From Amycolatopsis sp. NBRC 101858 (GTDB lineage Bacteria; Actinomycetota; Actinomycetes; Mycobacteriales; Pseudonocardiaceae), in assembly GCF_030269325.1 (NCBI RefSeq), contig NZ_BSTD01000007.1, positions 124,001 to 188,000 of the forward strand: a DNA stretch of 64,000 nucleotides, written 5' to 3'. Within the stretch, counting starts at the first letter, position 1. Each line of letters begins with the position of its first letter. Below are positions 24,360-34,200 of this stretch, one piece after another. The translations under genes and the position numbers were made by a program. Under the pieces are notes generated by a model. It saw only the letters and a program-made list of their open reading frames with translations, did not search any database and had not been told where the DNA came from.

Positions 24360-25558
24360 GCGTCGCGATCGCCCCGCCGCGGTTCCGTTCCCGTCTGCTC
24401 GGCCGCGACGTGCTCCGGCTCGGCACCACCGGGCTGCGTGCCCGTCCGATGCGCGCAATCCTGTCCGCGCTGGGCATTGCGATCGGGATCGCGGCGATGG
24501 TAGCCGTCGTCGGGATTTCGACGTCGAGCCAGGCTCGCCTGAACGCCGAGCTGGATCGGCTCGGCACCAACCTGCTGACCGCCTCGGCAGGCAAGAATCT
24601 GCTGGGCCAGAGCGCGAAGCTGCCGCCCGACACGGTCGGCAAGATCGGCCGGATCGCCGGCGTCGAGTCGTCGAGCAGCACCGCGACGCTCTCGGAGCCG
24701 GTATACCGTAGCCCACTGTCCGACCCCGCGGAGACCGGCGGGCTCTCGACGACGGTCGCCGACCAGTCGCTGCTCGCCGCGGTGTCGGGCAGCATCCGGG
24801 CCGGCAGATGGCTGAACCCCGCCACCGTCGGCTACCCCGCCGTCGTTCTCGGGCACAGCGCCGCCGAACGCCTCGGCGTCGTCACTCCGGGCACCCAGGT
24901 GTGGCTCGGCGGCATGTACTTCACCGTCGTCGGCATCCTCGACCCCGTCGCCCTCGTCCCGGAACTCGATCGCGCGGCGCTGATCGGCGCGCCGGTGGCG
25001 AAGCGACTGTTCGGCTTTGACGGCAGCCCGACGACTGTCTACGAACGGTCGGCGAACGACGCGGTCGACAGAGTCCGGACCCTGATCGGTCCGACGGTCT
25101 CCCCGCAGGCATCGGACCAGGTCGAGGTCTCGCGACCCTCCGACGCGCTCGCCGCTCGCAGCGCCGCCAATCAGGCGTTCACCAGCCTCCTGATCGGGCT
25201 CGGGTCGGTCGCGCTGCTCGTCGGCGGAATCGGCGTCGCGAACACGATGGTTATCTCGGTGCTTGAACGGCGGCGTGAGATCGGGTTGCGCCGGGCGCTC
25301 GGCGGGACAAAGTGGCACATACTCGTGCAGTTCCTGGGCGAAGCGCTGTTGCTTTCCGCGCTCGGCGGTGCCTTCGGGTGCGGCCTCGGCGCGGGGGTAA
25401 CCGGGGCGTTGGCGCTAGTCAACGAATGGCCGTTCACTCTGCCCGCAGAGACGATCGCGGCAGCCCTCACTGCGACACTCGTGATCGGCGCGGTGGCCGG
25501 CTTCTACCCTTCAGTCCGGGCGGCGCGCACCCCGCCCACCGCTGCCCTCAACGCGTGA
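24356..25558 (+). CDS. MacB/FtsX-type ABC permease
   Basis: 400 residues: N-terminal helix (AILSALGIAIGIAAMVAVVGIS), a MacB periplasmic core domain, and the C-terminal FtsX block of three helices (SLLIGLGSVALLVGGIGVAN; GEALLLSALGGAFGCGLGAG; a final helix before SVRAARTPPTAALNA). With the adaptor and ATPase it forms a mechanotransmission-type exporter; antimicrobial or cell-envelope stress is the usual theme, and an HK/RR pair of the type that controls such pumps is found at 28.4-30.2 kb. Confidence 0.9.
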   Translation: MSVAIAPPRFRSRLLGRDVLRLGTTGLRARPMRAILSALGIAIGIAAMVAVVGISTSSQARLNAELDRLGTNLLTASAGKNLLGQSAKLPPDTVGKIGRIAGVESSSSTATLSEPVYRSPLSDPAETGGLSTTVADQSLLAAVSGSIRAGRWLNPATVGYPAVVLGHSAAERLGVVTPGTQVWLGGMYFTVVGILDPVALVPELDRAALIGAPVAKRLFGFDGSPTTVYERSANDAVDRVRTLIGPTVSPQASDQVEVSRPSDALAARSAANQAFTSLLIGLGSVALLVGGIGVANTMVISVLERRREIGLRRALGGTKWHILVQFLGEALLLSALGGAFGCGLGAGVTGALALVNEWPFTLPAETIAAALTATLVIGAVAGFYPSVRAARTPPTAALNA

Positions 25559-26271
25559 CGGAGTAATCGACGCCGGACAAGAACAGATGAGCCATCGCCG
25601 AAGCACGCTCAGTCATCGTTGACGGCGACCTCGGCGAGGTACGGTGCCTGACCATCTCCTCGGCCGGACCGCCACCTGGGCTGGGTCCGGATGGCTATCC
25701 GTTCGGGTCAGTGCGCAATACTTCTCGAACTCACCTCGTTCCTCAGCGTCGCCGGTCAGCTGGATCAACGCTGTGGCGCGGAGCGTCGAGCACGCCGCGG
25801 ATACCGAGCCGTGCTTCACTATCACGGGTGCCGGACCACCAGTCGACGGAGTCGCCGACTGGTGGTCCGCGCGGCACGAGGCCAGAACGGATCGCGGAAT
25901 ACTCGAAGAATGCTGCTCTGGATCGTGGCCACCCACGCTGGCGCGGTACGGCTCATCGACGGCACCACCGAACCCGCGCGCAGTCGGTCATCGCGCCTAA
26001 CTCACCACGGGCAATTCCGAAGTGCGTGCTCGGCGGGCACGAAAGTCGGTCGCGCTAGCCTCCACCGAAAACTTCGGCGGCTGAATCAAGACGCTCACCG
26101 ACCCGTGACTCTTCGCGATGCCGGACCAATTATTGTATCGGACGACGGTGGTCGGTATCGACGGGCCGCCTTACCGGCTGAGGCCTCATCAGTCCACTTC
26201 GGACAAGCAACCGTAAGGCACTGAACACATGTGTCTCCGAACGTCACCCCCAAGACTTACCCGCCCCTGCA
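25559..26271. other. Intergenic stretch before the IS element; no supported gene
   Basis: No frame shows consistent actinomycete codon bias over a useful length. The only clear structure is the hairpin at 25832-25869. Confidence 0.45.
25832..25869. repeat. Perfect 14-bp inverted repeat
   Basis: CGGACCACCAGTCG and its exact complement CGACTGGTGGTCCG with a 10-base spacer, 274 bases past the permease stop. It may be a terminator or the scar of a mobile element. Confidence 0.5.
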
Positions 26272-27860
26272 AGCTTGAGTTTCAACCTGTTCGGCGGGGT
26301 CGTGGGTTGCGCGACCTGGTGTTCTTGCCATGCTTGGATTTTCGGGTGTTCGTGCTGGTGACGGTATGGACGTCATGGCGTGACGCGGGTCGTTGATTGG
26401 GTGTTCCGGCGGGACGTCCAGGGCCGGGCCGTGAGGGTTTCGGGACACCCGCCGGACAGGCGAGCTGTGGACGTAGGTTCCGAAAACCCCGACGGACCCG
26501 CGCTGGGGTGAGCCGGCCCGCTGGTCGGGGTTTCTCCCAGGGGCGGCGCAGATCCGCTGTGAGGTCGCGGGCCAGGCGCAGCTGGGTGTAGGCGATGAGA
26601 AGTAGCCAGGTCCAGCGGTCGGCTGCCTCGGGCGAGCGAAGTTTCGGGGTGGTCCAGCCGAGGGTTTGCTTGAGCATGCGGAAGGTGTGCTCGATGTCGA
26701 ACCGGCGCAGGAACGCCTGCCAGGCCAGATCGACCTCGGCGTGATCGAGACTGGTGCGGGAATGCCAGAGCCACACGGGTTTCGGGATCGCGCCGGAAGG
26801 CAGGCGCTCGACCTGCAGCCGGATCACGGTGCCCTCGATGATCGGCAAAGGGCCGTCGTGGCCGGCCCAGGCGATGCGGTGGGTCAGCCGTGGGTGCAGC
26901 CGGTCCCAGGCCCGGATCAGCGCGGGACCGTAGAGCCGGGTCGTGGCGTCGATGGTGACATCCGGCTCGCCCCAGGTATTCGGGTCGCCGAAGGCGAACT
27001 CGTCGCCGTGGCGTCGGGGTCTGCCCATCGTGCCGAGCGGCTGCAGCGGAACCGGGCGGTGCAGGACCCGATCGGTGCGCATCCGCACCAGCACGGTGAT
27101 CGGAAGATCGGCCAGCACGTGAGCCAGGCGGGGACCGTCGTAGCCGGCATCGGCGACCAGCAAGATGTCCGGGTCTCCCGGCCGCCAGTGCCCGGCCGCG
27201 ATCAGGCGGCCCACGACATCACGGATCTGCCGGGCAGTCACGCTCGCGGCGTTGTCGCCGGGTGTGAGCCGGACCGCGTCCAGCGGCGCAGTGCATGAAT
27301 GGCGTCCTGTTTCCAGGGCGACGACGACGGAGTAGGGCCAGCCCGACACCATCATGTGCTGGTCCTTGCCGCGGCCGTAGGTGTGACACAGGATCCGCTG
27401 CGAGCAAGTGTGTGCCTCGGGCCGCAGCCAGCAGGTCACATCCACCGCCAGCACCAGCCGCCCGGCGGCGGCCCGTGGCGGTGAAACCGCGGTCAGTGCG
27501 GTGCGCAGCCGGTTGATGTCCACCCGACCTCGGGCCAGCGCGGCATAGCCGCTGCCATGCCCTCGGCGGTGCTCACTGGCCAGGGACAGCTCCGCGACCG
27601 ACCGTACTGGCCCGTCCGCGCACAACACCGCGTCGGTCAACTCGAACAACGCGTCCGCCCGACGGGTCAGACAGCGGTAGAACTCCTGCCGCAATGCCAA
27701 GAGCTCCCCGGCCACGCCGACGTCGCCGGCATGATGCACACTGATCAACTGAAGCCCTTGGTTCGATCTTCCATCTGTCGCAAGAAGGAATGATCGACCA
27801 AGGGCTTCACTCATGATCGACAGGGGTCCCGCCAACCACTCAAACGTTAAAACTCAAGCT
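26272..27860. mobile_element. Insertion sequence, about 1.59 kb, single DDE transposase
   Basis: Both ends carry an imperfect inverted repeat: AGCTTGAGTTTCAAC at 26272-26286 and, read inward from the other end, AGCTTGAGTTTTAAC (27846-27860), 14 of 15 matching. The transposase fills the interior, and its stop codon lies within the left repeat. I could not find a convincing target-site duplication. It lies between two dismembered response-regulator fragments. Confidence 0.8.
26282..27814 (-). CDS. IS transposase (DDE, IS4/IS701-like)
   Basis: 510 residues from ATG 27814. Candidate DDE residues lie in LVLAVDVTCWLRP, ILLVADAGYDGPRL and the late Glu segment DIEHTFRMLKQTLGWTTPK, the spacing of an RNase H-fold DDE transposase with an insertion before the Glu. 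The C-terminus is basic (NTRKSKHGKNTRSRNPRPRR). It appears intact, so the element may be active. Exact family assignment needs a database search. Confidence 0.85.
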   Translation of the reverse strand: MSEALGRSFLLATDGRSNQGLQLISVHHAGDVGVAGELLALRQEFYRCLTRRADALFELTDAVLCADGPVRSVAELSLASEHRRGHGSGYAALARGRVDINRLRTALTAVSPPRAAAGRLVLAVDVTCWLRPEAHTCSQRILCHTYGRGKDQHMMVSGWPYSVVVALETGRHSCTAPLDAVRLTPGDNAASVTARQIRDVVGRLIAAGHWRPGDPDILLVADAGYDGPRLAHVLADLPITVLVRMRTDRVLHRPVPLQPLGTMGRPRRHGDEFAFGDPNTWGEPDVTIDATTRLYGPALIRAWDRLHPRLTHRIAWAGHDGPLPIIEGTVIRLQVERLPSGAIPKPVWLWHSRTSLDHAEVDLAWQAFLRRFDIEHTFRMLKQTLGWTTPKLRSPEAADRWTWLLLIAYTQLRLARDLTADLRRPWEKPRPAGRLTPARVRRGFRNLRPQLACPAGVPKPSRPGPGRPAGTPNQRPASRHDVHTVTSTNTRKSKHGKNTRSRNPRPRRTG

Positions 27861-27989
27861 AGGGCGCGTTCATCGCGTCCGGGCGGCAAGCCACGACAGG
27901 CCTCTACCGGTGCTCGACCAAGCTACGCGCATAGCCGGGACGCGGCGATGGGGCAGCCATGGCTATGAAGACACCGGTGTGTGCATCAG

Positions 27990-28330
27990 GGCGGGCCACC
28001 AGCGCAGGGTGAGGCAGCCCGCCATGCCGGGCCTGGCGTCCGGTAGCCGACGCCGGGCAGCGTGGCGATGACCGGGGCTCGCCGAGCTTCGACCGGAGGC
28101 GAGACATGGCCAGCCGGACCGCGTTGGTGAACGGATCCGCGTGCTCGTCCCACACCAAACGCAGCAACTCCTCGGCGCCGACGAGCGCGCCGTTCGCGGC
28201 CATCAGGATGGAAAGCTGCCGAAGTCCTTGTTCGACAACGGGACACTGCGGCCGCTGCGAGTGACCTGCCGGTGCGCCAAGTCGAGCACAATGTCCTTGT
28301 GACGCCACACCGGCGGCACGGCGGACCCAC
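27990..28330 (-). pseudogene. DNA-binding-domain remnant of an OmpR-type response regulator
   Basis: The minus strand shows a winged-helix C-terminal domain in pieces: IVLDLAHRQVTRSGRSVPLSN, then after a frame change LSILMAANGALVGAEELLRL and FTNAVRLAMSRLRSKLGEP, then after another change PVIATLPGVGYR. The same elements occur in order in the intact regulator at 29563 (VLMNADGGVLSAEVLLEKAW; VPSVGYRF). The receiver domain is missing, and at least two indels disrupt the frame. Confidence 0.65.
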
Positions 28331-28406
28331 GTCGGGCGTAACTATGGTCTATGAACTCGGCGGGGCACTGCACTCACCCTGGCTGCGGACCGTGCCAGCA
28401 CCCGTC

Positions 28407-29561
28407 CTAGTTCGTGGGCACGGCGTGCGGAAGGTCGAGGTGTACTGTCAGGCCGCCATCGGGGTTGGGGTTGAGTCGAAGTGTGCCGTCGTGCGCCAAG
28501 GCCACTCCGGACACGATCGCCAACCCGAGCCCGTGGCCCGATCTTCGAGTAAGCGTGCGGCCCGTGCCCCGGACGAATGGCTCGGTGAGTGATTCCAGGG
28601 ACGCCGGGGACACAAGTGGGCCGGTGTTCGTGACCGTGACGCGCGCGGATCCGTTGTGGGCCGAGAGTCTCACGCTCGCGCTGCCCCCAGGTCGATTGTG
28701 GCGAACGGCGTTGCGGGCGAGGTTCGAGATGGCCTGGCGGATCAGCACAGGGTCGCCCACGGCGGTCGTCGCGCCGACTGGCGCGGGTAGATCTATGTCG
28801 CCGGACTTCGCCTCGGTCCAGAGCTCGCGCACGACAGCGGCGGCGATCGGCGCCAGGTCGACCGGCCCGCCGGTTAGCGTGCTGCCGTCTACGTCCGCGA
28901 GGTCGAGAAGCGCGTCGACCGTCTCGATGCTCGACTGGTTCACCTCCCGCACGCGCTCGGCCAGCGCGCGAAGTTCGTCGGCGTTGGAGACTGGGTCGGC
29001 CAGCGCCACGTCGATCATTGTCTTCGTCGTCGCCAATGGGGTTCGCAGTTCGTGCGACGCGTTCGCGGCAAAGCGGCGGTGGGTCGCGAACGCGCGTTGC
29101 AGGGATGCCTGCATGCGGTCGAAGGTGTCGGAGAGGTCGCGGATCTCGTCCCTCGGCCCCTGCAATCCCACTGGGTGGTTGAGGTCGCCGGTCGCGGCGC
29201 GAGTGGCGGCGGCGTTGATGGCCGCGAGCGGTTTGATGATCCGACCGGAAACGATCCAGCCAACGACGCCACTAAGGATTGCCAGGATCATCAGAGCGAC
29301 CAGCGAGACCGCTAGGAGCACATCCAGGAAGTCGGTGGGGCTGGTGATCGCCACCGCGTTGGACGAAGGACTAGTGCGTCCCATTTCCATCGGTATCGGC
29401 GACTGCACGTCCCCGATGATCAGGTAGGTCGGTACAAAGCGCATGAAGAGGTAGACGATCGCGGTGAAGGCAGCCCCGCAGCCGGTGACCATGCCTGCGT
29501 AGCTCAACGTCAACCTGACTCGGATTGGTAGCCTGCGGTCCCCCGAGCGCTGTGGCCGCAC
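28407..29561 (-). CDS. Sensor histidine kinase (OmpR-partner type)
   Basis: 384 residues: two membrane helices (about 20-42 and 80-105) around a short extracellular loop, HAMP linker, HisKA with ANASHELRTPLATTK (His170), N box (ISNLARNAVRHNRPGG) and G box GHGLGLAIV. It lies one base after the response regulator gene on the same strand. Together they probably control an ABC efflux operon such as the MacAB-like one, as in related actinomycete loci (inference). Confidence 0.9.
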   Translation of the reverse strand: MRPQRSGDRRLPIRVRLTLSYAGMVTGCGAAFTAIVYLFMRFVPTYLIIGDVQSPIPMEMGRTSPSSNAVAITSPTDFLDVLLAVSLVALMILAILSGVVGWIVSGRIIKPLAAINAAATRAATGDLNHPVGLQGPRDEIRDLSDTFDRMQASLQRAFATHRRFAANASHELRTPLATTKTMIDVALADPVSNADELRALAERVREVNQSSIETVDALLDLADVDGSTLTGGPVDLAPIAAAVVRELWTEAKSGDIDLPAPVGATTAVGDPVLIRQAISNLARNAVRHNRPGGSASVRLSAHNGSARVTVTNTGPLVSPASLESLTEPFVRGTGRTLTRRSGHGLGLAIVSGVALAHDGTLRLNPNPDGGLTVHLDLPHAVPTN

Positions 29562-29562
29562 A

Positions 29563-30222
29563 TCAAGCCCCGAACCGGTAGCCGACGCTGGGAACCGTCT
29601 GGATGACCCACGGCTCGCCCAAGCGCTTGCGGAGGTTCGAGATGGTGACCCGTGTCGTGTTCGTGAACGGGTCGGCGTTCGCGTCCCAGGCCTTCTCCAG
29701 CAGCACCTCGGCGCTCAGCACTCCACCGTCGGCATTCATGAGGACCTGCAGCACAGCGAACTCCTTCTTGCTCAGCCGGACCAGTCTGCCCTCGCGGTAG
29801 ACCTCGCGGCGGAACGCGTCCAGCCGGACGCCGTGCGACTCCAGTATTGGCGGTCGGGCGGGCTGTGTGCGGCGTTCGAGCGCTCGCAGCCTGGCGACCA
29901 GCTCCGGGAATTCGAACGGTTTCATCAGGTAGTCGTCGGCACCGAGCTCGAAGCCTGCCACTCGCTCGCCGAGGGTACGGGCGGCCGTCAGCATGAGCAC
30001 ACGGAGCCGCGGGTAGTCGGCCACGATCCTGGCGCAGACCTCGTCGCCGTGGACGCCCGGCAGGTCACGGTCGAGCACGACGACGTCGTAGTCATTGACG
30101 GCGACCGACTCCAGAGCGGCGGTGCCGTCGTGGACGACGTCGGCGGCGATGGTCTCGCGTCGGAGGCCTATGCGGATCGCGTCGGCGAGGTACGGCTCGT
30201 CTTCGACAATCAAGACGCGCAT
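29563..30222 (-). CDS. OmpR-family response regulator
   Basis: 219 residues: receiver with acidic pair (VEDEP), phospho-Asp51 (VVVLDRDLPG) and conserved Lys (DDYLMKPFEFPE), then a winged helix (VRLSKKEFAVLQVLM...VPSVGYRFGA). It is the intact relative of the fragments at 21719 and 27990. Confidence 0.92.
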   Translation of the reverse strand: MRVLIVEDEPYLADAIRIGLRRETIAADVVHDGTAALESVAVNDYDVVVLDRDLPGVHGDEVCARIVADYPRLRVLMLTAARTLGERVAGFELGADDYLMKPFEFPELVARLRALERRTQPARPPILESHGVRLDAFRREVYREGRLVRLSKKEFAVLQVLMNADGGVLSAEVLLEKAWDANADPFTNTTRVTISNLRKRLGEPWVIQTVPSVGYRFGA

Positions 30223-30382
30223 GCGAGTTGCTCCTCTACCAGGTTGGGACGATCCCAGGCAATCACATCGTCTGTTCTGGATTCATAAAGACTTTCCTGA
30301 ACGTTCCGGGAACAAACCGGTTGGTCGACTGCTCGGCGTCCGCGGCACTACCCACCCAGACTCGATCCCGAAGGAGCAACAC

Positions 30383-30591
30383 CTGGCGAAGCGCCGGATC
30401 TCCGCCCTTGCCGCGATGGTGGCGGTTCCCCTGCTCGCCTCCCCTCTCGGGGGTGCGGAGCGGCCGACACCATCTCGAACACGGCCGCGTACTCGACGGC
30501 CTCGTCGGGGGAAGCGGGTAGCGACAGTGGTGCCGAGAAGCCTGAACCGCGAGGTCGCACACGCGCTGCAGTAAAGCATACGGACGGGTGA
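30383..30591 (+). pseudogene. Broken lipoprotein gene divergent from the response regulator
   Basis: A good ribosome site (AAGGAG) precedes CTG instead of ATG. The frame reads AKRRISALAAMVAVPLLASPL, and removing one base from the G run near 30458-30464 gives a lipobox LGGCG and a Ser/Thr/Ala-rich linker (AADTISNTAAYSTASSGEAG) to TGA 30591. The leader sequence before it matches that before the lipoprotein at 22052. The adaptor, ATPase and permease that should follow are absent here. Confidence 0.55.
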
Positions 30592-30759
30592 GAAAATTTG
30601 CTCGCGGCGATGTACGGCCGCAATCAATTAGCGAATCCCTTGATCGACACACGCTTTGAGGAGGGGTGTCGACGTCATTATCTGACAAGATGCACAAAGC
30701 ATGTCTTGTGATTCACCGCCGGTGGTACGCCGGTATCCGAAGTCGAGGGAGTAGATGCT

Positions 30760-30870
30760 ATGACCAAAAATAGATCGTCGAACCGTTCTCCTCGGAAGTG
30801 CCGCGGTCGCGGCGTTAACGGCGACATCCACCATTCTGGCGCCAGGGCCCAGGCAATCACGCCACGAACA
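30760..30870 (+). pseudogene. Signal-peptide remnant with an A-run frameshift
   Basis: ATG 30760 starts MTK; with one A fewer in the AAAAA run it continues IDRRTVLLGSAAVAALTATS, a typical twin-arginine/Sec signal peptide. The sequence downstream is not recognisably coding for more than about 40 residues in that frame. Confidence 0.35.
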
Positions 30871-30893
30871 TCGCGGCTTCACACTAAGTGGGG

Positions 30894-31016
30894 ATGTCGA
30901 ACCTGCTGCCGTGCGAATCCAAGGCCGCCGAGTTTCTTCGACGCCGGCAAGGTATCGAACGGCCCCAGTCCCGGCGCGCCTTTTCCGCCCGTCTAAAGGA
31001 AGCCAAGAAGAAGTGA
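30894..31016 (+). CDS. Possible 40-residue basic protein
   Basis: ATG 30894 to TGA 31016 encodes MSNLLPCESKAAEFLRRRQG and a basic C-terminus (FSARLKEAKKK). The composition is helix-forming and Lys/Arg-rich. The ribosome site is weak (GTGGGG). The function is unknown and it may be part of a decayed gene. The rest of 30592-31149 holds nothing else I can support. Confidence 0.25.
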   Translation: MSNLLPCESKAAEFLRRRQGIERPQSRRAFSARLKEAKKK

Positions 31017-31149
31017 GAGCTGAGGGCGACGGAGGCGCCTTCGGCTCCCGCTCCGACGAGCTCGGCACTCCTGGCGGCGTGAAGAACCACACAGCGACCC
31101 CTCGCGAGAGCCCCCGAGACCTTCTTGTTCCCGAACGGATACTTTCCCC

Positions 31150-31187
31150 GTCTGGCCCCGCTTCGGAAATCCGAAGCGGGGCCAGAC
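31150..31187. terminator. Very strong hairpin (17-bp stem) after the large secreted protein gene
   Basis: GTCTGGCCCCGCTTCGG, loop AAAT, and the exact complement. It lies 25 bases beyond the stop of the 31213-35220 gene and is the best terminator in the window. Confidence 0.8.
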
Positions 31188-31212
31188 CCTCAACCGAGAC
31201 GGCCGGAACCAC

Positions 31213-34200
31213 TCATGACGGTCCGCCGTTGCGGTAGCCGATGACCGACGTGTCGGGCCGGATGTTGATGTAGTCGGCTTTCCCGTCGTTGTCGAGGTCG
31301 GCGAAGTGGATCTGCTGAGCGGGGGCACCGCCTTGCACGCCACCAGCGATCAGCCCCAGTTCCGTCCACGGGATGGGACCGGGTTGCGCCGGGACACCGC
31401 CGTTCCGGTACGCGGTGGCCGAACTGCCGTCGTGGACGTAGATGTAGTCGGCCCGCCGGTCGCCGTTGAGGTCGGCGAAGTGGATCGACTGGCCGGGGGC
31501 ACCACCTTGCACGCCACCGGCGATCAGCCCTTGCCCGGTCCACGGGATGGCAGCGCTGCCGGCCGGGGAAGGGACACCGCCGTTGAGGTAGCCGTCCGCC
31601 GAACTGTCCGAACGCACCACGATGTAGTCGGCACGCCGGTCGCCGTTCAGGTCGGCGAAGTCGATCGCCCCACCGCGGGGGATGCCTCCCTGGACGCCAC
31701 TGGCGACCTGGCCCAGCGGAGTCCAGGGAATCGGTCCGCTGCCGGGGGAAGAGGGAACGCCGCCGTTGAGGTAGCCGGTGACGGAGCTGTCCGGATGCAC
31801 CACGACATAGTCGGCACGCCCGTCACCGTTCAGGTCGGCGAAGAGAATCTTCCCGCCGGCCGGGATACCTCCATCGACACCGCCGGCGATCAGCCCCAGC
31901 GGGGTCCAGGGGATGGCGGCGCTGCCAGGGGGTGAAGGAACGCCGCCGTTGAGATAGGCGGTGACGGAGCTGTCCGGATGCACCACGACATAGTCGGCAC
32001 GCCCGTCACCGTTCAGGTCGGCGAACTGGATCTTTTCGTAGGAGATGCCGCCGGCGATCAGTCCGAGTTCGGTCCACGGAACGGGAGCCGCGCCGGCCGG
32101 GACGCCGCCGTTGAGGTACGCGGTGGCCGAGCTGTCGGAGTGGACGTAGACGTAGTCGGCGCGCCCGTCGCCGTTGAGGTCGGCGAAACGGATCTGCGCG
32201 GCGGGCGCGCCCCCGTTCACTCCCCCGGCGATGAGTCCTTGCGCGGTGAAGTCGACGGGAAGGTTGGTGTCTTCGGGGCGGACGTACTTGGTGATGTAGG
32301 CGGTTGCCGAGCTGTCGGGCCTGAGGTAGATGATGTCGGCCAGCCCGTCGCCGTTGAGATCGTGAGTGAGGACCTTCTCCCCGGTTACGGGGTTGTCGTC
32401 CCGGAACGGGCCGATCACTCCCAGTTCCGTCCACGTGATGGCGGCGCTGCCGGGAGTGGCGCCGTTGAGGTAAGCCCTGATTTGGTTGTTGGCGAGCACC
32501 ACGAGGTAGTCGGCGCGGCCGTCACCGTTGAGGTCCGCGAACTGGACCCTGGCGCCCGCGGGCAGGCCTCCCTGCACGCCGGTGGCGATCACTCCCAGCT
32601 CGGTCCACGGGATCGGGGCGCTACCGGGGGTCGTGGGGACGCCGCCGTTGAGATAGGCCGTCACCGAACTGTCGGGATGGATCACGAGGTAGTCGGCTCG
32701 GCCGTCGGCGTTGAGATCCGCGAACTGGATCGTGGCGCCCTTCGGAAGTCCGCCGTTCACCCCACCGGCGATCAGACCCAGCTCGGTCCACGGGATCGGG
32801 CCGCCGCCGGCGACGCCGCCGTTGAGGTAAGCCGTCGCCGAACTGTCGGCGTTGACGGCGATGTAGTCCGCCCGGCCGTCGCTGTTGAGATCGGCGAACT
32901 GGATCTTCTCGTCGGCACCCGCGCCGACGGGACGGCCATCGGCCGGGCCCGTGGACGGCGGCGCGGGCAGGTTGCTGTCGGAGACCCCGCCGGCGATCAG
33001 ACCCAGTTCGGTCCACGGGATCGGCCCACTGCCGATATCCGGGGGATCCGCGACGCACCCGGCGCCGGACGTCGGCGGCTTCGCGGCGCTGAGCCAGTCA
33101 TCGGCGGCGGCCTGCTCGATGGCGGCGTTCCAGGCGTCGGCCATCTTGGTGTATCCGACGTCGTTCGGGTGCAGGCCGTCCTGCATGTTCGCCGTCGTCA
33201 CCTCGCTCATGTCCACCCACGCCACGTGGGCACCGCCACTGCGCAGGAGATTGACCCGGTCGCCGGCGCGGGTGTTGAACGCCGTCATGTCGGCGGCGAT
33301 CGTCTCCGACCACGTCGTCCCCAACATCGACCCGACCAGGACGGTCACTCCCGGGTCGTCGGCGCGGATGGCCTCGATCAGGTTCATCAGCCGATCCGGC
33401 GCGGCACCGAGGTCGAGGTTCGCGTTGATGTCGTTGGTGCCGATGTGCAGCAACACGACGTTCGGCAGCAAACTCTGGACCGTGCAGTGCTCGATCGCGG
33501 CCAGTTGACCGATCTGCCAACCGGGATGTCCTTCGTTGGCCGGCTGAGCCATCGTGCCGGAGGTCTGCGCACCGACGAACTGGTAGCGCCGGCCGCTCTG
33601 GTCCAGTTCGGACTGCAGGGCACCGCGGTAGCTCGACGAGGTGGAACTCCCGACTCCGTAGGTGATCGAGTCGCCGAACGGCAGGACTCGCAGAGGCACT
33701 TCGGTGAGCCATCCGTAGACGACGGCACTGCCGATGACGCCGATGAGTGCGTTGGCGATCTGACGCTTCCCGGCGGCGTTCGGGGTCAACCCGTCGTCCG
33801 ACAAAGAGGCTGAGGTCAGGGCCCCCAGATCCGCCAGCAGGATGTGCCGGCCGTTGCCGCCGCGCTGCCGGTCGGCAACCACTCGCCGGATGTCCGCGTT
33901 GTAGGAGTCGATCCGGGCCTGGATCGCGGCGTCCCGGGCGGGTCCCAGGGTGGCGACGATCACCAGCGCGTCCGGGTTCTGCTCGCGGATCTTGTCGAGC
34001 ATCGCCGTCAGCCGTGCCGCCGCCCCAGCGGTCTGCCCGGTCTTCATGTCCTGCGTTCCCGCCTGGACCAAGACGACGTTGGGATGGTATTGCGGCACCG
34101 CCGTGTCGGACCGTTTCGCGATGGCGCTGATGTCCTCGCCGGGAGTCCCTTCGTAGTGAGGGTCACCGTCGGCTCCCGACCCTTGCGAGCCGACGAAGCT

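Noticed and set aside
32006..33058. Minus-strand Arg-rich repeat ORFs within the large secreted protein
   Set aside because: Alternative-frame shadows of the FG-GAP repeats.
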